Shown here: in pieces, positions 27,077-35,729 of the stretch
Layout: each line of letters opens with the position of its first letter
How positions within the stretch are numbered: position 1 is the stretch's first letter
Origin: Niameybacter massiliensis
GTDB lineage: Bacteria; Bacillota; Clostridia; Lachnospirales; Cellulosilyticaceae
Length of the DNA stretch: 64,000 bases
Direction of reading: 5' to 3'
NCBI RefSeq assembly: GCF_001282685.1
Contig: NZ_LN875035.1
Span: forward strand, 910,250-974,249
The notes under the pieces: model-generated
The model's input: the letters and a program-made list of their open reading frames with translations, nothing else
Told to the model about the DNA's origin: nothing
The model's database searches: none
Program-made: the position numbers and the translations under genes

Positions 27077-28726
27077 ATGAAAAGAAAATTATGGGGATAC
27101 CTACTTGTTTTAGTAGGTGCACTTGCGTACATTTACGTTGAATTACCTGTCTTTAATCCTCGTTTTACATCACTTTATGTGTTTGTAGCAGGTATCGCAT
27201 TATTGCTCGGCTTCTTCTCTTTAAAAGGACCAAGTTTAATTACAGTTGAAGGTGATCACTCTCTCTTCAATGTACCTAAGCTTGCCAAACTCTTCTTTGG
27301 TATTGGTATACTTGCCATCATTGTAACCGTTGCGGCGCCTTTCGTCCTTTCAGCACCTTTTCTTCACTCTAGTAAATATCGTGAACTTTTAGGTACTGTA
27401 CAAGAAAGTCAGTTTACTTCTGACATTAGCCCTGTCAGCGTAGCAGATATTCGCCTTGTAGACCGTGAGACAGCTATTCGTCTTGGGGATAAAAAAATCG
27501 GTGAAGTACCTGCTCTTGGTAGTATTTCAAAACTTGGCGAGTTCCATATTCAAAGTGTTAACGGCTCACTTTACTGGGTTGCACCTCTTGTGCACCGTGA
27601 TACCATTAAATGGCTTACTAACTTAGGTGGTACAACAGGTTATATTATGGTTTCTGCAACTAACCCACAAGATGTTCGTTTTGTTCAAGAATTAGATGGA
27701 CAGCCTGTTAAAATTGTTTATCAACCAGATGCTTATTTACATCAAGATTTAGCAAGACATGTTTACTTAAACGGCCATACCAATATAGGCCTTACTGATT
27801 TCACTTTCGAAATTGATGATAATGGTATACCTTATTGGGTTGTCACACTTTATGACCACAAAATTGGCTTCGGTGGAAGTGATGCGGTAGGTGTTGCTAC
27901 AGTTAATGCCACAACAGGAGAAATTGCATCTTATAGCATTGAAGATGCACCAACTTGGATTGATCGTATCCAACCTGAAAGTTTCATTGGTTCACAAATC
28001 CGCGACTGGGGTGTCTATGTAGAAGGTTTCTTAAATGCTGTGATTACAGAAGCTAATGTACTCGTTCCAACAACAGGCATGTCACTTGTATATGGTGAAG
28101 ATGGTAAAAGTTACTGGTACACAGGAATTACTTCTTCTGGAGCAGATGAATCTACTATTGGCTTTATGCTTGTAGATACACGTACAAAAGAATCTAAACT
28201 CTACAAACAACCAGGTGCAACAGAGGTTGCAGCCATGCGTTCAGCTGAAGGTAAAGTACAAGAAAAAGGTTATACCGCTACCTTCCCTGTTATGTATAAC
28301 ATTTTAGGACAGCCAACTTATGTTATGTCTTTAAAAGATAAAGCAGGACTTATTAAAATGGTTTCCTTTGTCTCTGTTGAGGATTATAGCTTAGTAGGCC
28401 TTGGAGAAAACAAAGAAGAAGCCCTTCGTAGTTATCAAGAAGCTCTCAAATCAAAGGGCAACCAAATTAACATTGGTAATCAAGCAACACACCTTGAAGC
28501 AAAAGGGATTATTACACGCTTTAATGCAGATGTTCAAAGCGGTAATACCTACTACTACTTCACTATTGATACCATGCCAAATAATGTGTTCATTACTAAT
28601 TCTGCTCTTTCAAAAGAACTTCCTCTTACTCAAGTAGGAGATTCTATTACACTACTTTACGATGACTATGGTCAAGGCAATGTAGATCTTGTAGAATTTG
28701 ATAACTTAGCACTGTCTATTAAATAA
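27077..28726 (+). CDS. Conserved membrane protein with large extracytoplasmic domain
   Basis: Protein of 549 residues with three hydrophobic segments in the first 100 residues and a large, mostly beta-type domain after that. Recognisable blocks are the segment around IRLVDRETAIRLGDKKIGEV, NGHTNIGLTDFTFEIDD, PYWVVTLYDHKIGF and SIEDAPTWIDRIQP. These match a widespread Firmicutes family that is sometimes labelled as a CvpA-like or cell-shape protein without evidence. The central part has PepSY-like alternations (TGEIASYSIED). No catalytic motif is visible. AAAGGAGATCTTAG precedes the ATG. It is alone in its transcription unit. Confidence 0.8.
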   Translation: MKRKLWGYLLVLVGALAYIYVELPVFNPRFTSLYVFVAGIALLLGFFSLKGPSLITVEGDHSLFNVPKLAKLFFGIGILAIIVTVAAPFVLSAPFLHSSKYRELLGTVQESQFTSDISPVSVADIRLVDRETAIRLGDKKIGEVPALGSISKLGEFHIQSVNGSLYWVAPLVHRDTIKWLTNLGGTTGYIMVSATNPQDVRFVQELDGQPVKIVYQPDAYLHQDLARHVYLNGHTNIGLTDFTFEIDDNGIPYWVVTLYDHKIGFGGSDAVGVATVNATTGEIASYSIEDAPTWIDRIQPESFIGSQIRDWGVYVEGFLNAVITEANVLVPTTGMSLVYGEDGKSYWYTGITSSGADESTIGFMLVDTRTKESKLYKQPGATEVAAMRSAEGKVQEKGYTATFPVMYNILGQPTYVMSLKDKAGLIKMVSFVSVEDYSLVGLGENKEEALRSYQEALKSKGNQINIGNQATHLEAKGIITRFNADVQSGNTYYYFTIDTMPNNVFITNSALSKELPLTQVGDSITLLYDDYGQGNVDLVEFDNLALSIK

Positions 28727-28730
28727 TTCA

Positions 28731-28763
28731 AAAGGGACTCACCTATTACTGGTGAGTCCCTTT
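28731..28763. terminator. Convergent terminator
   Basis: Thirteen-pair stem AAAGGGACTCACC (28731-28743) with GGTGAGTCCCTTT (28751-28763); a short U run limits confidence on the plus strand. Confidence 0.75.
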
Positions 28764-28798
28764 AATCTATATAAGTTAAGTTATTTTCTTAGGAAGTG

Positions 28799-29242
28799 TT
28801 ACTTAGATAGTGTTAAAAGTTCTATATGAACTTGTTCTTCAAGGTGTAAGCGTACCATTGTGAGTGGTAATCCAAATCGTCTCTTGCCACATCCACCTGG
28901 ATTGATCCAAGTAGTTTTACTTGAGTAATGTAAATCAAATTGATGGGAATGCCCACTGATTACAAAATCATATCCTTTAGGCAATATTTTTTCACTCTTT
29001 AAGTCATGTACCATATAAAATTGGTAGCCTGCTATTTCAATCTCTAATCGTTCTTTTAACCCTAAACTATCGCTATCATTATTCCCTTGAATTGCATAAG
29101 TAGTCGCTATACTTTCTAGTTGCCTAAGAATCTCTTGATCTCCTACATCTCCTGCATGAAAAATATAATCACAGGTTGATAATGTATGAATAACTTCTTC
29201 TTTTAATATGCCATGAGTATCTGATATAATACCAATTTTCAT
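28799..29242 (-). CDS. Metallophosphoesterase (YfcE/MJ0936-like phosphodiesterase)
   Basis: Cytoplasmic phosphodiesterase of 147 residues of the calcineurin-like fold. All five metal-binding blocks are present: ISDTHG (near residue 6), HAGDVGD, QGNNDSD, MVHD and SGHSHQFD. This is the compact YfcE-type without added domains. Physiological substrate is unknown for most members. Its start is about 40 bases after the stop of the next upstream gene, with which it may form a small operon. Confidence 0.9.
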   Translation of the reverse strand: MKIGIISDTHGILKEEVIHTLSTCDYIFHAGDVGDQEILRQLESIATTYAIQGNNDSDSLGLKERLEIEIAGYQFYMVHDLKSEKILPKGYDFVISGHSHQFDLHYSSKTTWINPGGCGKRRFGLPLTMVRLHLEEQVHIELLTLSK

Positions 29243-29284
29243 CTTATGAGTCTTTGCTCCTTTATGTCATTTGAAACCATTATC

Positions 29285-29611
29285 TCATACTTCTACAGCT
29301 TCTTCATCCCATTTTGTCACACATGCTTTCACATTATGTGAAAAAGCTTCTAATAATGTTTCTTTATTTTGATAATAATACTTTTGCATGCGTTTAGATA
29401 CACTTGGTGGATATTCGTAACGTATTTGCTTAATCCCTGCCTCAAGCCCTGCTACTGCCAAGTCACGCATACTATTTTCATCCATTTGTGCTAAAAAACT
29501 TTCAGCATTTCCACCTATCTTTTCCTCTACCATTTGACGTACATGGTCATTGTCTGTAAGTTGTTCTTTTGCTTGATATAAAATTGTGTAAGCATCCATA
29601 TGTGTTGTCAT
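29285..29611 (-). CDS. Small hypothetical protein
   Basis: Predicted soluble, mainly helical protein of 108 residues without a motif I recognise. Features are an acidic middle part, a Tyr-rich stretch (RMQKYYYQNKETLLEAF) and a single Cys near the C terminus. The start at 29611 has AAAGGAG nine bases before it; an upstream start would add 12 residues. It lies just upstream of the metallophosphoesterase gene on the same strand. Confidence 0.6.
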   Translation of the reverse strand: MTTHMDAYTILYQAKEQLTDNDHVRQMVEEKIGGNAESFLAQMDENSMRDLAVAGLEAGIKQIRYEYPPSVSKRMQKYYYQNKETLLEAFSHNVKACVTKWDEEAVEV

Positions 29612-30057
29612 ACTTACCACTCCTTTCCCCTTTAAAACTCTTCTCATAATTTACCCTTTTGTCATTTATTATTGTATTATTATTTCCAAATTTTGTAAAG
29701 CTATTTTTTAGCAAATTGCATTATTTTCTGAAATAAACATTGAGCATATATACAGTTATATAGTCCCATCATAAAAGTCACTTTTAGTAATTATGAATAC
29801 ATTCTATATTTCTTTTTATACATTTTGCCTTTACAACTTATTCTCTATACATTTTATCTAGTTATTGATGCTTTTTTGTTATCATTTTATAAAGTTATTT
29901 TCCTTTTAGCCAACTTTACAAGAAGTCTCTACTTCCTTTTATAATCAATTTATATTGCTATATAATCTCTATAATCCTATTTATTAATCTATAGATTTAA
30001 TGATTCTGGACAAACTATATCGTATGGACAAAATTGTTATCTAGGAGGTTTTGACTT
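29612..30057. other. AT-rich intergenic region before the deacetylase gene
   Basis: About 445 bases without a gene. I see no convincing consensus promoter, riboswitch or terminator. Any promoter for the deacetylase, including a sporulation-type one, was not recognisable by eye. Confidence 0.5.
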
Positions 30058-30822
30058 ATGAAAAAAAGAGGTATCTTTTGGCTTGCGTTTCTCCTTATAA
30101 TCTCAACACTGATCCCGGTTTTTGCAAGCCAAGCAGATAATACTAAAATTGACTGGTGGCTTGTACGTAGCAAAGATCATTCTACACCTCGTGTTAATGA
30201 TAAACTCAATTTTCAACTTGCAGATTATGATGCCTATTATGTAGGAGATACTTCATCAAAAGTACTTTATCTTACTTTTGATGAAGGTTATGAAAAAGGT
30301 TATACGCCTCAAATTTTAGATACTCTAAAAGCAAAGAATGTTAAAGCAATCTTTTTTGTAACTTCACCTTATGTAACAACAAATCCTGAGCTTATCAAAC
30401 GTATGGTAGACGAAGGACACATTGTAGCAAACCATTCCAATCACCATCCTTCTATGCCATCATGTGCAGGCAACCCTGATAAGTTTGCTGCTGAACTAAG
30501 TGATGTGGCAAGTAAATATGAAGCAATCACCGGTCAACCTATGGTTAAACTTTTCCGTCCACCAATGGGACATTACTCACAAAAAAGTTTAGCCATGACT
30601 AAAGAGTTAGGTTATAAAACTATTTTCTGGAGTTTTGCTTATAGTGATTATGATGTGAATAAGCAACCAGCACCTGACACTGCAAAGAAACTCATTCTTA
30701 ATAATCTTCATAATGGTTCTATTATGCTATTACATGCTATTTCTAAAACCAACACTCAAATTTTAGGTGATGTGATTGATGAAGCTCACAACATGGGCTA
30801 TACTTTTGAATTATTCCAATAA
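30058..30822 (+). CDS. pdaA: Polysaccharide deacetylase, PdaA-like
   Basis: Exported NodB-type de-N-acetylase of 254 residues. A signal peptide covers residues 1-24. The first motif YLTFDEGYEKGYTPQIL (Asp at 75) has the Glu after Asp that is characteristic of PdaA. The metal-binding motif HSNHH follows at 126-130, and the later motifs FRPPMG and ILLHAISK-type (IMLLHAISKT) complete the active site. In Bacillus, PdaA removes the acetyl group from MurNAc during delta-lactam formation in spore cortex, which fits a spore former; cell-wall deacetylation in growing cells is the alternative. AGGAGG precedes the ATG. Confidence 0.87.
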   Translation: MKKRGIFWLAFLLIISTLIPVFASQADNTKIDWWLVRSKDHSTPRVNDKLNFQLADYDAYYVGDTSSKVLYLTFDEGYEKGYTPQILDTLKAKNVKAIFFVTSPYVTTNPELIKRMVDEGHIVANHSNHHPSMPSCAGNPDKFAAELSDVASKYEAITGQPMVKLFRPPMGHYSQKSLAMTKELGYKTIFWSFAYSDYDVNKQPAPDTAKKLILNNLHNGSIMLLHAISKTNTQILGDVIDEAHNMGYTFELFQ

Positions 30823-30840
30823 CCTATTTTAAAACAAAAT

Positions 30841-30886
30841 ATGTCTTAGACCACTACTAAAGTGATCTAAGACATGTTTTATTTTT
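30841..30886. terminator. Bidirectional terminator
   Basis: Stem of about 14 pairs with one mismatch (ATGTCTTAGACCACT with AGTGATCTAAGACAT), with U-rich flanks on both strands, between convergent genes. Confidence 0.85.
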
Positions 30887-30896
30887 TCATATTCTA

Positions 30897-32840
30897 TTAA
30901 ACAAATAATGCATTAAAATCTAATTCAAATGGAAGTTCCTGTGGAACCTCTTCTAAAGCTTGAATCCTATCCCATACTACAGCCGCAAAAAGTTCCCCTT
31001 CTCTGATGTCATCAACCTCTATATAACTGTTTTTATAAATAAGTCTTCTTGCCTTATTGACGTTTTTACACTGCGCATAAGCATAAGCTCTATATAGACT
31101 AATACGTGTATTGTGCTTAACTTCTTCTGGTAAGTATTCACTCACTTCTATAAGTTCTGTATAGGCTTCATTTTGCACTAACAGTGACATGCAACTTTTT
31201 ACTAAGCCTATATCATCTTGACGTCTTAATATAGCTTTCAAACTATATGTTACCGTTTGTGCTTGGTCTCCTTTTAGGTTCCAAGCTACAGCTAATGCAT
31301 GGCTATTAAAAGCATTTGCTTCTAACCTTAAAGATTCTTTAAAACAATCGATTGCTTCATCTATTTTTTGTCTCACTAAATGATTAAGTCCTAAATGATA
31401 CCAAGCATATCCATTTAATAAATCTTTATTTTGTACTACATCTTGCAATAACTCATAGTAGGTATCATCAATCATGTAGCTACCTGGTACTTCAGGCCAA
31501 GCACCTATAGTCCCCTCTTTTAAGAGTTTAATCCATTGATTGTCCACAGGTATATGACCAAAGTCTAGATGACTACTTAATGGTGTTAGTCCCTTAGATT
31601 CTCTTCGTCTATTTTCCACTGCACCAAAGATTCCACCTTCTTTGATGACTTGTGCTGGCTTTAGCGCTATACTTTCTCTTGTTTCTGATAGACACTTTTC
31701 TAGCATTTCAGCAGGCAATCTGCTTTCTAACTCCCTTGTTACCAGTTCTCTTAATTGATACCAGTCACCTTGTACAGTCTCTTTATCCACTTGCATAGGG
31801 CCATACGCTTCTATCCATTCCCATTCACTTTCTTCTGGCATAGGTAAGCAACCATATTGAGTCTTTGCTAAGCCTGCTTGAATTTCTATATACGGACCTG
31901 CTTGCTCATTGAGATACTGTTGCCATCTCTGGCTTCCTCTTGTTTGCCCCCACACAAATAGCTTACGTCCTTCTAATCTACTTGTCGACGTTTGGATTAA
32001 TCCATATCCTTCTTCATTTAAGTATGTAATATATTTTCGTTTATTTTCATCAATATCAAAGAAATAATCTACAGAAATAGGAATTTCCTTTGGATTAGTA
32101 ATATCTATACCATTTACCTTAGGCACTTCTACTTTGTAAACTACATTATCTGCATTAGTATAGGCTGATTCTGCCTCTACAACAAGTCTTCCTTTTTCTT
32201 GTTCATTTACAGCAATATTACTCCACCAATACATTGGTACAACTTCTTTATTAGGATTTACAATACGCATACGGCACATGAGATATCTAGAATCTTCAGG
32301 TAGGAAGAAGTCCATTTGATAAGTTACCTTACGAATACGTTCATATTCATACATACGAAGTACCGGCATACCATCCACTTCTAATTGACCCACAAAAAGT
32401 TGTTCACACGTAAAAGGTGAGTGACCAATAACACCTATATTCCACTCAACCCCTCCACTTACCCATGCATTACGTACAGCTAAATTACTTGGTCTAATGA
32501 CATCATTCACATACAACAATTCTTTTTTAGCTACTTTATCATAAAGAGACCACAATCTGCCTCCTAGACTCGGTATAAAAAGTGCACATATAAAATCATT
32601 TTCTAACTTTACAACCTCTACTTCTGTTTCTTGCAATTGCCTTGTATACACATTTTGTTCTGTATAAGGGTAAATGGTCGCCACCTTTCCATAACCTATA
32701 TTCGCTTTGTCATCTGGTACTAATTGACTTTCTAATGAATTTTGCAAAATACTGATTCCAGAAATAAAAGGTACTGTTGCCCCTTCATTCCACTTACTTA
32801 CTCTCATCCATTGTTTCTCAAAAGTTATTGTTGTTTGCAT
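30897..32840 (-). CDS. DUF5107 domain protein with TPR-like C terminus
   Basis: Cytoplasmic protein of 647 residues with no signal peptide. The N-terminal half (about 1-330) matches the DUF5107 pattern: LFIPSLGGRLWSLYDK, WVSGGVEWNIGVIGHSP and MYWWSNIAVNE, a fold related to galactose mutarotase-like carbohydrate-active proteins. The C-terminal third (about 460-620) consists of TPR-type helical repeats such as NGYAWYHLGLNHLVRQ followed by EAIDCFKESLRLEANA. DUF5107 proteins are tied to carbohydrate metabolism, but I cannot name a substrate. No sugar gene adjoins it. Confidence 0.82.
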   Translation of the reverse strand: MQTTITFEKQWMRVSKWNEGATVPFISGISILQNSLESQLVPDDKANIGYGKVATIYPYTEQNVYTRQLQETEVEVVKLENDFICALFIPSLGGRLWSLYDKVAKKELLYVNDVIRPSNLAVRNAWVSGGVEWNIGVIGHSPFTCEQLFVGQLEVDGMPVLRMYEYERIRKVTYQMDFFLPEDSRYLMCRMRIVNPNKEVVPMYWWSNIAVNEQEKGRLVVEAESAYTNADNVVYKVEVPKVNGIDITNPKEIPISVDYFFDIDENKRKYITYLNEEGYGLIQTSTSRLEGRKLFVWGQTRGSQRWQQYLNEQAGPYIEIQAGLAKTQYGCLPMPEESEWEWIEAYGPMQVDKETVQGDWYQLRELVTRELESRLPAEMLEKCLSETRESIALKPAQVIKEGGIFGAVENRRRESKGLTPLSSHLDFGHIPVDNQWIKLLKEGTIGAWPEVPGSYMIDDTYYELLQDVVQNKDLLNGYAWYHLGLNHLVRQKIDEAIDCFKESLRLEANAFNSHALAVAWNLKGDQAQTVTYSLKAILRRQDDIGLVKSCMSLLVQNEAYTELIEVSEYLPEEVKHNTRISLYRAYAYAQCKNVNKARRLIYKNSYIEVDDIREGELFAAVVWDRIQALEEVPQELPFELDFNALFV

Positions 32841-32954
32841 AGTTTTCTCCTTGTAAATGATTAAAGGCTACTCTATTTTATTATAAAGTAGCGCCTTCAT
32901 TATACCTATGCATTATTTTTACTTTGTTATGTATTTTTTATATTCTTTTATATT

Positions 32955-33371
32955 TTAGTTTTTTGTTAGTTTATGGGTATATGTTCTTAATTTAGTATCT
33001 TCAAGAAGCATATGTTGCATAATCCAAAGCTCTATATAGCTTTTTAGCTCATTGATAATAGGCAATGGCTCTTTTTCTAATTGAATATAGTTAATTTTAT
33101 TAATTTCTTCTTTAAAAGCTATATGCTGTTTTCTATGGTTATCTAGCTCTAAAAACTCTGTAACTTCCATAATTTTTTCCTCTTCATAAAAGTGATATGT
33201 TGAATAATCACGTACTTCACATATCAATTTAACAAAATCATTATACTCATACTGAGAACACTTCGTCAAAACCATTTGTTCTAAGTCCCTAAGCATTCTA
33301 AAAAGTTCTTTATGTTGTGCATCTATCGTTTCAATCCCTATTTCAAAGGCATTATTCCAAGTTGAAACCAT
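32955..33371 (-). CDS. Bacteriohemerythrin
   Basis: Di-iron O2-binding protein of 138 residues, the usual length for a single-domain form. All seven ligands are in place: His20, His60, Glu64, His79, His83, His120 and Asp125, in the blocks IDAQHKELF, YHFYEEE, NHRKQH and QHMLLED. The Trp at residue 5 is also typical. In anaerobes these proteins scavenge or sense oxygen and may store iron. It is a single gene; no chemotaxis gene is adjacent. Confidence 0.95.
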   Translation of the reverse strand: MVSTWNNAFEIGIETIDAQHKELFRMLRDLEQMVLTKCSQYEYNDFVKLICEVRDYSTYHFYEEEKIMEVTEFLELDNHRKQHIAFKEEINKINYIQLEKEPLPIINELKSYIELWIMQHMLLEDTKLRTYTHKLTKN

Positions 33372-33434
33372 TTTAGTCCTCCCTCATTATGTCGTCCTTC
33401 TATTATATAACAAATTTTCCCATTATCAAGAACA

Positions 33435-33472
33435 TAAAAAAGAAAGTTAAAGTTATTTTCTCTTTAACCTTC
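33435..33472 (-). terminator. Terminator after the DUF2804 gene
   Basis: Eleven-pair stem (GAAGGTTAAAG with CTTTAACTTTC, one G-U pair) and a U run on the minus strand. Confidence 0.85.
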
Positions 33473-33488
33473 TCTTGATTACTCCCAT

Positions 33489-34511
33489 TTACCACTTATT
33501 GCGTACACTTTCAGCAAATCCTAATAAGTCTCTTACCTTTATTTCTGTCCCATCATCTAAAATCACTTTCCCTGTATATTTCCCAAATACTTGCTGTTGA
33601 TCACTTAGGATAATACCATAAGAATGATAATCTTTACGATTGACAATTGGTTTAAATTCCATTTCGAATCTGCCATCACTTGAATGAAACTTCCATAGTA
33701 TTCCGACTTCATCTTGTTTTGGGACGATTGCTTTAACAGCTTCTAACTTATACTGCAAACCTTTATAGAAAAAGCAGTTTTCACTGGTTCCATTTGTATC
33801 TCCAAAACCACATCCTATATTAAAGCCTATTTCTTCATTGTCTACTGTTCCCATTGCAGCACCCCAGTACCAATGACTTTTGTAAGGCCATACACCTCTT
33901 CCCCAATCCAAGAGCGCTCTCGCATTATTTTGCCTAAAGGTTAAAAACTGCTTTCCTGCTTTTACATAACCTCTTGCACACATACCTATTATTTTTTGAT
34001 TATAATAAAAAGCTTTTTTATCCTCTTTAAAAGGTGTAACCGTTACAATACTCTCTTTAGGCTCATCACTTAATATAAATTCACATTCGAAAGGCTTATC
34101 TTTCTCAAACTCTTTCATGTAACATCTCAGACGTCTTTCTTTTTTATGAGTATAAAAATGCACTTCCACCTGATGATCTACATAACGTATATCTCCTGTC
34201 TTAGATGTATGAGGTAACTTTAATTTTCCAAAAGTAAAAGGAATCATATGTGTCTTCGTCTTATAAGTCTTGTTTTTAAAATCTAATAGAGAAATACTCA
34301 CAAGACCCATGTAGCTATTATCTGCAATGGTTAATGCTACGCCATAATGAGATGTTGTAATTAAGTAATAATCCCATTCCTTAATCCTCCACTTTGAGGC
34401 CTGAATATCTTCTCTATCATACTCTAATATAAGTGAAGTGCTGTACCCTCTATCACATAATTCTCCCTCAGTATTTAAAAGTTTTCCTTTTGTTGTAAGC
34501 TGTTGTTGCAT
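33489..34511 (-). CDS. DUF2804 family protein
   Basis: Protein of 340 residues without signal peptide or membrane segment. It begins in the DUF2804 manner (KGKLLNTEGELCDRGYSTSL) and carries the family blocks KEWDYYLITTSHYGVALTIAD, ARALLDWGRGVWPYKSHWYWGAA and FNIGCGFGDT; the Trp/Tyr-rich middle suggests a beta-sandwich lipocalin-like fold. Function is unknown. It has its own terminator and is divergent from the NAGPA-like gene. Confidence 0.85.
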   Translation of the reverse strand: MQQQLTTKGKLLNTEGELCDRGYSTSLILEYDREDIQASKWRIKEWDYYLITTSHYGVALTIADNSYMGLVSISLLDFKNKTYKTKTHMIPFTFGKLKLPHTSKTGDIRYVDHQVEVHFYTHKKERRLRCYMKEFEKDKPFECEFILSDEPKESIVTVTPFKEDKKAFYYNQKIIGMCARGYVKAGKQFLTFRQNNARALLDWGRGVWPYKSHWYWGAAMGTVDNEEIGFNIGCGFGDTNGTSENCFFYKGLQYKLEAVKAIVPKQDEVGILWKFHSSDGRFEMEFKPIVNRKDYHSYGIILSDQQQVFGKYTGKVILDDGTEIKVRDLLGFAESVRNKW

Positions 34512-34655
34512 AACCTCACCCTCTTTGCCCTATATCTCCTCACTAATAGTTTATGCATATGAAAATTGTAATACGCCTGTTACCAAGTATTCATTTTTTT
34601 GTGATATGATAATAAACATATAATATCAAAACACTAGTAAAAAGGAGATTCAAAT

Positions 34656-35687
34656 ATGCCTAAGCGCCTTTTTAAAATATTTATTAAGTCTGCATGTATT
34701 ACTTTAGGAGGACTATTTTTAACTGGAATTGCAAGCTTTTACATTTTAATTATGTCTGGTTGGGTACGCCCTACACAAGATTTATGGGTAACAACGGCCA
34801 TGACAACTTTAAATCATAAATGGCTTGCAACAGCTTTTATTAAACAAGATAAAATAGATGAAATTATGAAACGTAATGAAGTGGATGACTCTGGTTATCA
34901 AACCTCTACTGATCTTGTAGAAATTCCAAAGCAAGAAGATTCCTCAAATGAAGATATCCCTCTAGAAGATACATATCTTGCTCAAGGTTATAAAGAACTT
35001 GAAGAAGGGATTTATCTTAAAGATGTATCAGGTAGTACTTGGAAAGGTAAATTAATGCTCATCAGTGACCCTTCTCGTGTCACACTTGCCCAAACACGCT
35101 ATCAATATGAACGTGGCGATCTGGTCAAAACAATGGTTGCTACCCATGAAGCACGAGCAGGTATTAACGCTGGTGGTTTTGTTGATGGTCCCAACTATGA
35201 TTCAAACGGCGGAACACCCGCTGGGCTCCTCATCGTAGATAATCAACTTATTCAATCTAACGGAAATATGAAACATAGTGTGATTGGCTTTAATCAAGAT
35301 AATGTCTTAGTCCTTGGCAAAATGACGAAACAAGAAGCCTTAGATGCTAACTTACGTGATGCCGTAGATTTCAAACCCTTCCTTATTGTAAACGGTGAAA
35401 CCACAATCAAAGAAGGTACAGGAGGTTGGGGTATTGCTCCACGTACAGCCATTGGCCAACGCCCTACAGGTGAAGTACTCTTCCTTTGTATCGACGGTAG
35501 ACAGCCAGGCTATAGTATCGGTGTAGACTTAGATGTTCTCCAAAATACCTTACTTGCAGAAGGTTGCATTAATGCAGCTATGTTAGATGGCGGTAGCTCA
35601 ACTGTTATGTACTATGACAACGACTATGTAAACAAACCAAGTTTAGGACACGAACGTTATATCAACAACGCATGGATTATTAAATAA
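34656..35687 (+). CDS. Phosphodiester glycosidase (NAGPA-domain) family protein, membrane-anchored
   Basis: Extracytoplasmic protein of 343 residues with an N-terminal membrane anchor (about residues 10-35). The C-terminal 220 residues are a NAGPA/DUF2233 domain: ARAGINAGGF, APRTAIGQRPTGE and NAAMLDGGSSTVMYY are the hallmark blocks around the active site. The family includes the human uncovering enzyme and bacterial exopolysaccharide-linked proteins, so action on surface glycans or phosphodiester-linked sugars is likely. AAAGGAG precedes the ATG. Single gene with a strong terminator. Confidence 0.9.
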   Translation: MPKRLFKIFIKSACITLGGLFLTGIASFYILIMSGWVRPTQDLWVTTAMTTLNHKWLATAFIKQDKIDEIMKRNEVDDSGYQTSTDLVEIPKQEDSSNEDIPLEDTYLAQGYKELEEGIYLKDVSGSTWKGKLMLISDPSRVTLAQTRYQYERGDLVKTMVATHEARAGINAGGFVDGPNYDSNGGTPAGLLIVDNQLIQSNGNMKHSVIGFNQDNVLVLGKMTKQEALDANLRDAVDFKPFLIVNGETTIKEGTGGWGIAPRTAIGQRPTGEVLFLCIDGRQPGYSIGVDLDVLQNTLLAEGCINAAMLDGGSSTVMYYDNDYVNKPSLGHERYINNAWIIK

Positions 35688-35688
35688 C

Positions 35689-35729
35689 AAAAAAGATGTG
35701 TACGGCAGTAAATGCCTACACATCTTTTT
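35689..35729. terminator. Bidirectional terminator
   Basis: Stem AAAAAAGATGTGTA with TACACATCTTTTT plus an inner GGC/GCC; U runs on both strands. It ends the NAGPA-like gene and could end any minus-strand RNA from 35730-36527. Confidence 0.92.
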
